DNA from: an uncultured Parabacteroides sp.
GTDB lineage: Bacteria > Bacteroidota > Bacteroidia > Bacteroidales > Tannerellaceae
Length of the DNA stretch: 64,000 bases
Reading direction: 5' to 3'
Assembly: GCA_949287365.1 (NCBI GenBank)
Contig: CASEGC010000015.1
Span: 1-64,000 of the forward strand
The position numbers and the translations under genes are program-made. Positions within the stretch are counted from its first letter, which is position 1, and every line of letters starts with the position of its first letter. This document shows positions 52,262 to 59,490 of the stretch, in pieces. The notes below the pieces were generated by a model. That model searched no databases, had not been told where the DNA came from, and was given only the letters and a program-made list of their open reading frames with translations.

Positions 52262-53026
52262 ATGATTCTATTTATCTACGACAAGACATTCGAGGGCCTG
52301 CTCACGGCCGTATTCGAGGCCTATTCGCGCCGGACGTTCCCCGACTCGTTCCTTCGCGAGAACGAACCGCTTCCTTTATTTTACGATGAAGCCATAAGAA
52401 TCCATACCGACGAGCGGAAAGCGGAACGGGTGTGGAAAGGGTTGGAGAAAAAGCTATCGCCATACTCGCTCTCCGCGATAACCGTGGCCTGGCTGTCCGA
52501 ATCGCCCGAAATCGACAGGACACTGTTCCGATATATCCGCAAAATATTCGATACGCCCGCGGATGTAGAGTTCAATTTAGGCGACCCGGACATATTGGAA
52601 ATCTCCAAGATATGCAAAAAAGTAAACGCCGAACGGCTGAGGACCATCCAGTTCTTCCGTTTCCAAAAGACGATGGACGATACCTATTTCGCGGCGATAG
52701 CGCCACTATACGACGTATTGCCGTTGGTGATTCCTTACGCCCAAGACCGCTTCGCCGACCAGCGATGGCTCATCTACGACCTGAAACGGGCGTATGGATA
52801 TTATTACGACTTAATGGAGACGCTTGAGGTCCGCTTCGAGGAAAAGGAATCTCACCTGTTGACAGGCCTGCTGGACGAGAAAATCATGGACAAGGACGAG
52901 AGACTGTTCCAGAAAATGTGGAAGACCTACTTCACCTCCATCGCCATCAAGGAACGTCTGAACCCCCGGCTGCACCGCCAGAACATGCCCGTCCGTTTCT
53001 GGAAATACATGCCGGAAAAACAATGA
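52262..53026 (+). CDS. TIGR03915-type putative DNA metabolism protein
   Basis: A 254-residue protein of the family that accompanies the UDG-linked radical SAM protein. It begins ILFIYDKTFEGLLTAVFEAY, the family's typical opening, and contains SKICKKVNAERLRTIQFFRF and TYFAAIAPLYDVLPLVIPYA in the middle. It ends MPVRFWKYMPEKQ. In many genomes a uracil-DNA-glycosylase-like domain is fused at the C-terminus; this 254-residue form lacks it. No catalytic residues are known. Its function is inferred only from its partner. Confidence 0.88.
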   Translation: MILFIYDKTFEGLLTAVFEAYSRRTFPDSFLRENEPLPLFYDEAIRIHTDERKAERVWKGLEKKLSPYSLSAITVAWLSESPEIDRTLFRYIRKIFDTPADVEFNLGDPDILEISKICKKVNAERLRTIQFFRFQKTMDDTYFAAIAPLYDVLPLVIPYAQDRFADQRWLIYDLKRAYGYYYDLMETLEVRFEEKESHLLTGLLDEKIMDKDERLFQKMWKTYFTSIAIKERLNPRLHRQNMPVRFWKYMPEKQ

Positions 53027-53054
53027 GGAGAGACTCCTTCCGAAGCCTCTCCTC
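53025..53054 (+). terminator. Probable terminator hairpin after the TIGR03915-type gene
   Basis: GAGGAGAG (53025-53032, overlapping the stop codon) pairs with CTCTCCTC (53047-53054). A short T-run follows 12 bp later. The downstream gene is convergent. Confidence 0.5.
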
Positions 53055-53085
53055 TCTTCCCACATATTTTTAAGTTACGCTATTC

Positions 53086-53886
53086 TTATAATTCCCGGAT
53101 CCAAATGTTGCGGAAACTGATGGGTTCGCTGGGGTCGCCATGGCTTTGCAACAAGATCGGACCGGCTCCATGCGCTTTCACTTGCGGAAAACCGATGTAC
53201 TCGGTCGTGCCCAAGATGGTCGTATGATTCTGCAAAAGGACGCCATTCTGTATCACCGTGACGGTAGGCCACGTACGATAGCTTCCATCTTCCTTGAAAG
53301 TCGGGGCCGTATAGATGATATCGTACACGTTCCACTCTCCCGGCTTACGCATGGCGTTAACCAACGGACGGCTTTGCTTATAAACACTTCCCGTCATACC
53401 GTTCGTATAGGTGGTGTTATTGTAACAATCCAATATCTGGATCTCATACATGCCTTGCATGAAAACGCCGCTATTTCCCCTGGCCTGACTTTCTCCCGTG
53501 ATGTTCTCAGGCACTTGCCACTCGATATGCAGCTGATAGTCGGTGAATTTCTGTTTCGTCTGGATGTCTCCTTTCTTTTTATCCACCGTAACCACGCCAT
53601 CATGCACGTTCCATTCCGCCGGTCCACCACTTACGCTCTCCCATGCGGACAGGTCCTTTCCATCAAACAAAATAATCGCGTCCGATGGAGCGGTAAAACC
53701 TCCGCCCGCCAAATCCGTACCCGGAACCACCACCGGAGGGACAGGTTTATAAAACTCCGACATCCCGGGCGACATAAGCTCATTGCCAGCGGGTCCCGTG
53801 GTTACTTGTTTCTTGTCTTGAGCGACAACTACACTACTTGTCGTTAATAAGGCTAAAGCCGCGATCGCGAATAAACTCTTATTCAT
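53086..53886 (-). CDS. DUF1080 (3-keto-disaccharide hydrolase-type) secreted protein
   Basis: A 266-residue exported protein with a Sec signal (MNKSLFAIAALALLTTSSVVVA). The DUF1080 concanavalin-like sandwich starts at IILFDGKDLSAWESVSGG near residue 70 and shows TKQKFTDYQLHIEWQVPE, GNSGVFMQGMYEIQILDCYN and the terminal PISFRNIWIREL. Family knowledge: DUF1080 proteins include hydrolases acting on 3-keto-glycosides and are abundant in gut Bacteroidetes. The substrate here is unknown. A TATCTTCG element lies 49 bp upstream of the ATG. Confidence 0.92.
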   Translation of the reverse strand: MNKSLFAIAALALLTTSSVVVAQDKKQVTTGPAGNELMSPGMSEFYKPVPPVVVPGTDLAGGGFTAPSDAIILFDGKDLSAWESVSGGPAEWNVHDGVVTVDKKKGDIQTKQKFTDYQLHIEWQVPENITGESQARGNSGVFMQGMYEIQILDCYNNTTYTNGMTGSVYKQSRPLVNAMRKPGEWNVYDIIYTAPTFKEDGSYRTWPTVTVIQNGVLLQNHTTILGTTEYIGFPQVKAHGAGPILLQSHGDPSEPISFRNIWIREL

Positions 53887-53934
53887 GGTCTGAAATTTTT
53901 ATTGTTAACAGATAATACATAATATATTCTTCTG

Positions 53935-53942
53935 CGAAGATA
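53935..53942 (-). promoter_or_regulatory. -7 promoter element (TATCTTCG) for the DUF1080 gene
   Basis: TATCTTCG on the minus strand, 49 bp before the ATG at 53886. Confidence 0.4.
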
Positions 53943-53982
53943 CTTTTTTCTTGTTCTCATCGTTCCCCGTTTTTAGAAAACT

Positions 53983-54447
53983 TTATTGATTATGGTCAAA
54001 TAATCGTTTTTCCGCCAACCGCTCAAACTTCGTGCCCGGCCGTCCGTAATTGCAATAGGGATAAATGCTGATACCGCCCCTTGGCGTGAAAATCCCCGTC
54101 ACCTCGATGTATTTCGGGTTCATCAACTTAATCAAATCTTTCATGATGATATTCACGCAGTCCTCGTGGAATGCGCCATGATTACGGAAACTGAAGAGAT
54201 AGAGTTTCAAGCTCTTGCTTTCCACCATTTTCACGTCCGGAATATAATCAATACGAATAGTGGCGAAATCCGGTTGTCCGGTAATCGGACAAAGGCTCGT
54301 GAACTCTGGGCAATTGAAACGCACCCAATAATCATTCTCCGGATGCTTGTTCGTGAACGCCTCCAACACCTCGGGCGCATAATCCTGCCTGTAAACGGTA
54401 GCGCCTCCCAACAGACGCAACTCACCCTCTTTTTTCCTATCGTCCAT
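53983..54447 (-). CDS. queF: NADPH-dependent 7-cyano-7-deazaguanine reductase
   Basis: Reduces preQ0 to preQ1 in queuosine synthesis. The 154-residue type I (unimodular) protein carries the nucleophile Cys in [20 protein letters not shown] near residue 55 and the QueF motif [20 protein letters not shown] near 75. [15 protein letters not shown] near the end is also typical. Its start overlaps the end of queC by 11 bp, so the two genes are translationally linked and encode successive steps (QueC makes preQ0). Confidence 0.96.
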   Translation of the reverse strand: MDDRKKEGELRLLGGATVYRQDYAPEVLEAFTNKHPENDYWVRFNCPEFTSLCPITGQPDFATIRIDYIPDVKMVESKSLKLYLFSFRNHGAFHEDCVNIIMKDLIKLMNPKYIEVTGIFTPRGGISIYPYCNYGRPGTKFERLAEKRLFDHNQ

Positions 54448-55123
54448 CGCTCCCTGTTTTTCCGTTCTTTCTCTCTAAATATTTCTCCAATCCTTCCCGA
54501 CGAAGCTTACAAGCTGGACAATGCCCACAACCTTCCGCTATAATCCCATTATAGCAAGTCAATGTTTGGGTACGCACCAAATCGAACACGCCCAATTCAT
54601 CCGCCAATTCCCAAACCTCGCTTTTATCCCGGTCCATAAGGGGCGTGTGAATGACGAACCGCTCATCCATGGCGAGATTCAACGTCACGTTCAAGGAATG
54701 TATGAACGTATCCCGACAATCCGGATAACCACTATAATCCGCCTCCGACACGCCAGTCACCAAATGAAATATACCTTTACTTCGAGCTAAAACGGCGGCG
54801 AAAGTCAGGAACAACATATTCCGTCCAGGGACAAACGTATTCGGATAACTATCGGAAGGTTTCTCTTGGTCCATAGCGACATCGGAATTCGTAAGCGAGC
54901 AATCCGAAGCGAGCTGACCGATAAGCGACATATCCAGCAAATGGAAGGGTACGTCCGCGTCGGAGGCTATTTTTCGGGCGACCTCAATCTCTAACGAATG
55001 TTTCTGCCCATACGTAAAACATACGGCCTCCACCCGGGAGAAACGCCTCTTCGCCCAAAAGAGGCAAGTGGTGGAATCCTGTCCACCTGAAAAACAAACC
55101 AAAGCGGCCTCTTGATGTTTCAT
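54437..55123 (-). CDS. queC: 7-cyano-7-deazaguanine synthase
   Basis: Converts carboxydeazaguanine to preQ0 using ATP and ammonia. The PP-loop motif [16 protein letters not shown] is at the N-terminus, [17 protein letters not shown] lies near residue 95, and the C-terminal zinc site is [15 protein letters not shown]. Length (228) is normal. A TATCTTTG promoter element lies about 60 bp upstream. I looked for a preQ1 riboswitch in that leader and could not support one. Confidence 0.97.
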   Translation of the reverse strand: MKHQEAALVCFSGGQDSTTCLFWAKRRFSRVEAVCFTYGQKHSLEIEVARKIASDADVPFHLLDMSLIGQLASDCSLTNSDVAMDQEKPSDSYPNTFVPGRNMLFLTFAAVLARSKGIFHLVTGVSEADYSGYPDCRDTFIHSLNVTLNLAMDERFVIHTPLMDRDKSEVWELADELGVFDLVRTQTLTCYNGIIAEGCGHCPACKLRREGLEKYLERKNGKTGSDGR

Positions 55124-55183
55124 ATTTTCTTGTTTTTAATACGTGGTTTAGCAAGCACACGGAAAAGAAATCTTTTCAAGCCG

Positions 55184-55191
55184 CAAAGATA
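55184..55191 (-). promoter_or_regulatory. -7 promoter element (TATCTTTG) for queC-queF
   Basis: A consensus TAnnTTTG box on the minus strand, 61 bp before the queC ATG. Confidence 0.55.
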
Positions 55192-55207
55192 TCATGTTTT
55201 TTCTACT

Positions 55208-55549
55208 TCACCAACATCCGCCTCTACGATAGAATCCGCGCTCTGAGTAATACACGGAATCACGAGACAAGTCATGACGGTACCGATACCGGCGATAATA
55301 ATGCCTGTCACGAGCATGATAATCAAGGCAACATCCTTCATGGAAACATTCGGCGCAGACCTCGCAGCCCTTATTCCGAAGGCAACCCTGACATTCCGCA
55401 CAATTCGTCTCGCACACGCACTCCTCACAAACACAGTCACCACAACAACATTCTACCGCTTCCCGGTCTTCCTTGTTCTCCAACGAAGCGAACGCAGTCA
55501 AACAAGAAACTCCCAAAACGAGCGCAAAGCCCAATAAAATCTTTTTCAT
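55208..55549 (-). CDS. Cys-rich exported protein of unknown function
   Basis: A 113-residue protein with a Sec signal peptide (MKKILLGFALVLGVSC...AFA). The mature part is packed with cysteines (EAVECCCGDCVCEECVCE, CAECQGCLRNKGCEVCAECF, EGCC) in CxC and CxxC spacing, followed by an Arg/Tyr-rich tail (HYYRRYRYRHD) and a terminal GGCW. No family is recognised. Metal binding or a disulfide-rich surface peptide is plausible. Frame choice rests on the signal peptide, the Cys pattern and a TATTTTCG element 34 bp upstream; open frames on both strands overlap it. Confidence 0.68.
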   Translation of the reverse strand: MKKILLGFALVLGVSCLTAFASLENKEDREAVECCCGDCVCEECVCETNCAECQGCLRNKGCEVCAECFHEGCCLDYHARDRHYYRRYRYRHDLSRDSVYYSERGFYRRGGCW

Positions 55550-55582
55550 AAAATACGCTTATTAATCTGATTAGGTCTCACG

Positions 55583-55590
55583 CGAAAATA
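55583..55590 (-). promoter_or_regulatory. -7 promoter element (TATTTTCG) for the Cys-rich protein gene
   Basis: TATTTTCG followed by CG on the minus strand, 34 bp before the ATG at 55549. Confidence 0.4.
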
Positions 55591-55678
55591 ATAAAGAAAT
55601 CAATCTTTCCACAAATCTTAATCAATAAAACCCAAAAATCATCGTTATATAATCGTCTCCGCAAAAATTATTTAAGAA

Positions 55679-56685
55679 ATGAAGAAAGCATTTATTTGTC
55701 TATTGGGTATCATCTTATTAGCTTGCGGAAAGCAAGCGTATGATTTATTCATCTCTCCAAGTGCATCGCGAGATTATCCTAAAGGGAATTTATCGGACAT
55801 CGCGGACGAAGTAATCGCCATCCCTTTGAGATACGACATCAAGGATGCCAAATGTATCCGAAAAGAGGGGAATGACCTCTTTTTAATCAACGATGAAATC
55901 CTTTACCGCTTCAACCGAAACGGAGAATTGATTTGCCGCATCACTAATCCGGAAGAGATACACGTAGCCGGATATGTAATCGATCCTGCGAACGGCAACT
56001 GATCATACTGGGAAACATTAACGATATTTTTCACTACTCATTCAACGGAAAACTTCTTGCCCGAAAAAAGCTAAAAAGCGATTTCCCCAACGACAGAAAA
56101 ATACATTCCAGCTATTTGCATGAAAACCGGATATTGACCACGGAAGAATGTATACGAAAAGACTCGACACGACATACCGCCACCATAGAACGGAAAATCG
56201 TCGAATACGACACCTCTTTCCAAAAGCTACGTTCGCATACGCTCAAGCCTATCGAACTGGAACGTTCCAACACGCCCATCGGACATTTCTCTCCCGAAGT
56301 AGCCGTAAAACCTCATAGCGGGAAAATCTACGCTTACGCTCCTTCCCTGCAACCCGAACATCTATGGAGAGATTCATTATACCTTCGGCAAAAACAAGAG
56401 AATCACGGATGGATAGAAATCGCTGAGAACGATGCGCTCCCCATCCTTCCCGTCCGTATGGGGAATCGTTTCTGGATATCGACTTATCACGAAGCGGCCG
56501 ATAAATCACATAACTACACCTTCTGTTGCGACACCAAGGAGGGAAAATCCTGGCAAGGCACAGGCTTAAAAGATGACTTTTATCAAACCGGCATAATCAA
56601 GCACATGGAACCCATCGATCCCTATTGCCGCTCGTATTGTTTCCACGAAGCGGCCACATTATTCATCGTCAAGCTAAAAGCCTAA
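55679..56685 (+). pseudogene. Frameshifted lipoprotein gene, 6-bladed beta-propeller type
   Basis: The first part (55679-56002) encodes a lipoprotein signal (lipobox LLACG) and a start typical of Bacteroidetes 6-bladed propeller lipoproteins: LSDIADEVIAIPLRYDIKDA, then LFLINDEILYRFNRNGELIC. It stops right after VIDPANGN. The missing continuation is open in another frame from about 55990 to 56685 (RQLIILGNINDIFHYSFNGK onward, ending LFIVKLKA). One extra base near 55994 (AAC-CGG for AACGG) would restore ANRQL and a protein of about 335 residues. The lesion may be real, programmed or a sequencing error. The end overlaps the convergent ferredoxin gene by 4 bp. Confidence 0.82.
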
Positions 56686-57470
56686 AAGAACAACTCCGGT
56701 TCCCTGCGAGCGCTGAAATTCTTATGGAGCATTGCCGTATAAGGCGTATCGAATGTTCGCGCGCCTTCCGGACACTCTTTCACGCAAGCGCAACACTTGA
56801 TACACAATCCCGGATCGCTGAACATTCCATCTTCAGCCAAGGAAATAGCGCGCGTAGGGCATACATCCACGCAATACTCGCATTGCGTACACAATGCCGA
56901 GTCAGTCACGGGCGCTTGCGGCCTTGAGGGTGACTTTTCTTTATATGGATAATTCCCTTTCACCTTCAAGGCGGGGAAACATTCTATACAAGATAGACCT
57001 TCCAACCTCGCTACCACCTCTTTTCCGAACTCCATCGCTATCCTCAAGTCTTCCTCGTCAGGCCGTCCTTCCGCTATCGGCATATCCTTACGGCTGAAGG
57101 AATGCTCGCCGACGAAAGCCCCTGCCGCGACCGGTACGAATCCTTGTCTCGTCATCAAATCGCAAAGTTCTCTCAACGCGTCCTCATAATCCCGATTCCC
57201 ATACAACACCACGGGAACAACCGGGGCGTGATGCGTAGACCTGAACATCTTGAAACGTTCCACGGCCACCTCCGCTACCCTTCCACCATACACGGGAGCC
57301 GCGATAATCGTCAATTGGTCATCAATACACTCTTCCACCTCCAAAGGCTCATACGTGACATCCGATTCCGATATCAACGAGGCTCCCGTCCCTTCCGCTA
57401 TCGCATACGCAATTCTCGCGGAAGTATGCGTGGGAGAAAAATAAATTAAATGTATATTATTGTATTTCAT
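56682..57470 (-). CDS. EFR1-type protein: flavodoxin-like domain plus two 4Fe-4S clusters
   Basis: A 262-residue electron carrier. The N-terminal ~155 residues are flavodoxin-like (IHLIYFSPTHTSARIAYAIA with the phosphate-binding loop, then IIAAPVYGGRVAEVAVERF). The C-terminal third is a bacterial-type ferredoxin with two cluster motifs, LCTQCEYCVDVCPTRAI and LCIKCCACVKECPEGAR. Both clusters have complete Cys sets. It should carry electrons between flavin and Fe-S partners; the partner is unknown. It lies 6 bp after a TlpA-like gene in the same direction. Confidence 0.93.
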   Translation of the reverse strand: MKYNNIHLIYFSPTHTSARIAYAIAEGTGASLISESDVTYEPLEVEECIDDQLTIIAAPVYGGRVAEVAVERFKMFRSTHHAPVVPVVLYGNRDYEDALRELCDLMTRQGFVPVAAGAFVGEHSFSRKDMPIAEGRPDEEDLRIAMEFGKEVVARLEGLSCIECFPALKVKGNYPYKEKSPSRPQAPVTDSALCTQCEYCVDVCPTRAISLAEDGMFSDPGLCIKCCACVKECPEGARTFDTPYTAMLHKNFSARREPELFF

Positions 57471-57476
57471 AATTCT

Positions 57477-57983
57477 TTATTTCAGAGCATCCTTTATCTT
57501 GGCCATCAATTCGTCGAATTCCTCCTCCGTATAGCCTTTGCTCATATAAATAACGTCCCCATCCTTGCCAATCAAGTAACTCCGCGGTATCAGATTCTTG
57601 GCGAAGGCCCCGAAAATCGCACGGTTCTTATCCGGATACAACGGGAAATCAAATCCTTTCCGCTCGTTATATTTGACCAGGTCCGCGTCCGAATGCTCAC
57701 GACCGATCACCAATAGGGCGAAATCCTTCCGGTCCTTATAAGCGGGCCACAAACGCTCTTGCACTTCCGCCAACTCCTTTTGACATGGCGGACACCACGT
57801 AGCGAAGAAATTCACCAACACGACCTTGCCTTCCAAAGAGGCGGAAGACAATGTGGTTCCATCATCTCTCATTATCGTGAACGCAGGCATCTTATCACCT
57901 ACCTTCACCAAGTCCACGTCCTCCTGCGCTCTTCCGACCCAAGCGAGAACCAACATGACACTCCATAACAAAAACTTTCTCAT
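57477..57983 (-). CDS. TlpA-like periplasmic thiol-disulfide oxidoreductase
   Basis: A 168-residue exported thioredoxin-fold protein. The signal peptide is MRKFLLWSVMLVLAWVGRA. The fold starts at VGDKMPAFTIMRDDGTTLSS, and the active site is VNFFATWCPPCQKELAEVQ near residue 63 (CPPC). The cis-Pro region is NLIPRSYLIGKDG near 133. It likely reduces periplasmic disulfides. It forms an operon with the EFR1-type gene, 6 bp apart. A TAAGTTCG promoter element lies 26 bp upstream. Confidence 0.93.
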   Translation of the reverse strand: MRKFLLWSVMLVLAWVGRAQEDVDLVKVGDKMPAFTIMRDDGTTLSSASLEGKVVLVNFFATWCPPCQKELAEVQERLWPAYKDRKDFALLVIGREHSDADLVKYNERKGFDFPLYPDKNRAIFGAFAKNLIPRSYLIGKDGDVIYMSKGYTEEEFDELMAKIKDALK

Positions 57984-58008
57984 ACGCTTTATATTCTTTT
58001 GGTATACG

Positions 58009-58016
58009 CGAACTTA
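58009..58016 (-). promoter_or_regulatory. -7 promoter element (TAAGTTCG) for the TlpA-EFR1 operon
   Basis: TAAGTTCG followed by CG on the minus strand, 26 bp before the ATG at 57983. Confidence 0.4.
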
Positions 58017-58091
58017 CGAAATATCAACGAAAAATAATAATAACGCCAAAATATTCCTTTCTCTAACCAGTATGAAAAAAATATTCCTCGC

Positions 58092-58099
58092 TATATTTG
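58092..58099 (+). promoter_or_regulatory. -7 promoter element (TATATTTG) for the 58135 gene
   Basis: A consensus TAnnTTTG box 36 bp before the ATG at 58135. Confidence 0.5.
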
Positions 58100-58134
58100 T
58101 CTTTCAAATCTTCAATCCATAAAACACATTACAA

Positions 58135-58845
58135 ATGAAAAGATTTCTTCTTATCCTTTTAACTTGCCTTCTTTGGGAAGGCTCGCAAGCGCAGGACAGC
58201 GTGCGCATCGCTCCTCAACCACCACAAGTAGACGATATACTCCAAGTGCTTGAAATAAACGACACATACGTGAACCGCTTCGATTTATCCTCGTTGCTGG
58301 ACACGCATTACAACGTCTCCTTCTACATAGACGAATATCGAGAGGGGAAAAAGCGAGATCGGCTTAATCAAATGCACTTTGGTCCCAATATCCAATCTAT
58401 CAAGATTTTCCCCAAAGAGCAATGGGAGATGGCGAGAAAAGACTTAGGCCTGTCACCCGACGAGGACGAGTACGTACGTATCAAGTCAGCCACGTCAATC
58501 ATCCGGCAAGAGAATGACTCATCGGCTTTCATTTATATCTCGATTCCCAACGCGGGTAAAATGGGTTGCCCGGTCAAACTTTATCCCGTAGGTCCGGAAG
58601 AAGGCGAAAAGTTCACCATGTACAGCACTCGTCCCTTCCGCTTGGATGCCGCTCCCGATACCGCCACGGTAGAAATACCGTTAGTATTCTATGGCTCAGG
58701 ATGGTACGACGAACGGTTCAAGATCACTCGCTTCTGCGGAGAAAAAGAGATAGACCCTACGCTGAAAGCCGAGCTCGTGAAAGACGTACCGCATTTCTAC
58801 GTGATAGGCATGAGATTGGAAAAAGTGAAGGAAAAGTCTGAATAA
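58135..58845 (+). CDS. Exported hypothetical protein, possibly DUF5041-like
   Basis: A 236-residue protein with a Sec signal peptide (MKRFLLILLTCLLWEGSQA). The mature part has two beta-rich halves, for example YNVSFYIDEYREGKKRD and DSSAFIYISIPNAGKMGCPV, joined by a short helix. It resembles small Bacteroidales proteins grouped as DUF5041, an attribution made from memory and only tentative. No catalytic motif is seen. A hairpin at 58854-58888 (ACACGGGATCTT with AAGACCCCGTGT) separates it from the convergent iorB and may be a weak terminator. Confidence 0.78.
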   Translation: MKRFLLILLTCLLWEGSQAQDSVRIAPQPPQVDDILQVLEINDTYVNRFDLSSLLDTHYNVSFYIDEYREGKKRDRLNQMHFGPNIQSIKIFPKEQWEMARKDLGLSPDEDEYVRIKSATSIIRQENDSSAFIYISIPNAGKMGCPVKLYPVGPEEGEKFTMYSTRPFRLDAAPDTATVEIPLVFYGSGWYDERFKITRFCGEKEIDPTLKAELVKDVPHFYVIGMRLEKVKEKSE

Positions 58846-58908
58846 AACGCGCGACACGGGATCTTTATCTTTCGACAAGACCCCGTGTGTACTCCTTTAC
58901 GCCTCCGG

Positions 58909-59490
58909 TCACTTGCGTTCGTTCGCCAAGTCGAAGCCCGCCTTCAACGCCTTCAAGTTCATATCGACGATTTCCTCGCCTTTCCGTCCGAATATCCGGC
59001 GGATTCCCTCCTCTATCTTGTCATAATCGATACCGATAAACGGAGCCGCCGCGCCCAGCATCACGATGTTGGCGGCACGAGCGGAACCGACCTCCTTGGC
59101 GATTCGCTCCACGTCCAATACCACCTTGTGAGGCAACTTGTCCAACTCCGCCTTCAGCTCCTCCTCCGTAGGATAATGAGGGATATTTATGAACGGCCGG
59201 GAGTTGGTCACCAGCCAGCCCTCTTCCCGCAGATAAGGCAGATAGCGCAGGCTCTCCATCGGTTCGAGGGAAACGATTAAGTCCGCATGTCCCAATGGAA
59301 TCAGGTCCGAGGCGATAGGCTCGTCCGAGAGCCGCAAGTTGGATTGCACGTCTCCACCCCGTTGGCTCATCCCGTGCACTTCAGCCTGCTTCATGTACAA
59401 CTCCTCTTTCAAGGCGGCCTCGCCAATCACGGCGGCGATGGAAAGGATACCTTGTCCTCCCACGCCCGACAATATAATATCTGTTTTCAT
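58909..59490 (-). CDS. iorB: Indolepyruvate ferredoxin oxidoreductase, beta subunit
   Basis: The 193-residue gamma-domain-like subunit of an arylpyruvate-oxidising enzyme. The start MKTDIILSGVGGQGILSIAA carries the family's GVGGQG motif. VHGMSQRGGDVQSNLRLSD near residue 45 and DLIVSLEPMESLRYLPYL near 75 also fit. Its ATG overlaps the iorA stop as ATGA, so the subunits are translated together. A longer frame starting at 59532 runs inside iorA and is rejected. Confidence 0.95.
   Translation of the reverse strand: MKTDIILSGVGGQGILSIAAVIGEAALKEELYMKQAEVHGMSQRGGDVQSNLRLSDEPIASDLIPLGHADLIVSLEPMESLRYLPYLREEGWLVTNSRPFINIPHYPTEEELKAELDKLPHKVVLDVERIAKEVGSARAANIVMLGAAAPFIGIDYDKIEEGIRRIFGRKGEEIVDMNLKALKAGFDLANERK

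Noticed and set aside
55124..55183. preQ1 riboswitch in the queC leader
   Set aside because: The short leader has small hairpins, but I could not match the conserved loop and A-rich tail of known preQ1 classes.
55192..55443. 83-residue minus-strand frame with a membrane-like segment overlapping the Cys-rich gene
   Set aside because: It starts inside the Cys-rich gene, has no promoter-like element and lacks a signal peptide at its start; the Cys-rich frame is better supported.
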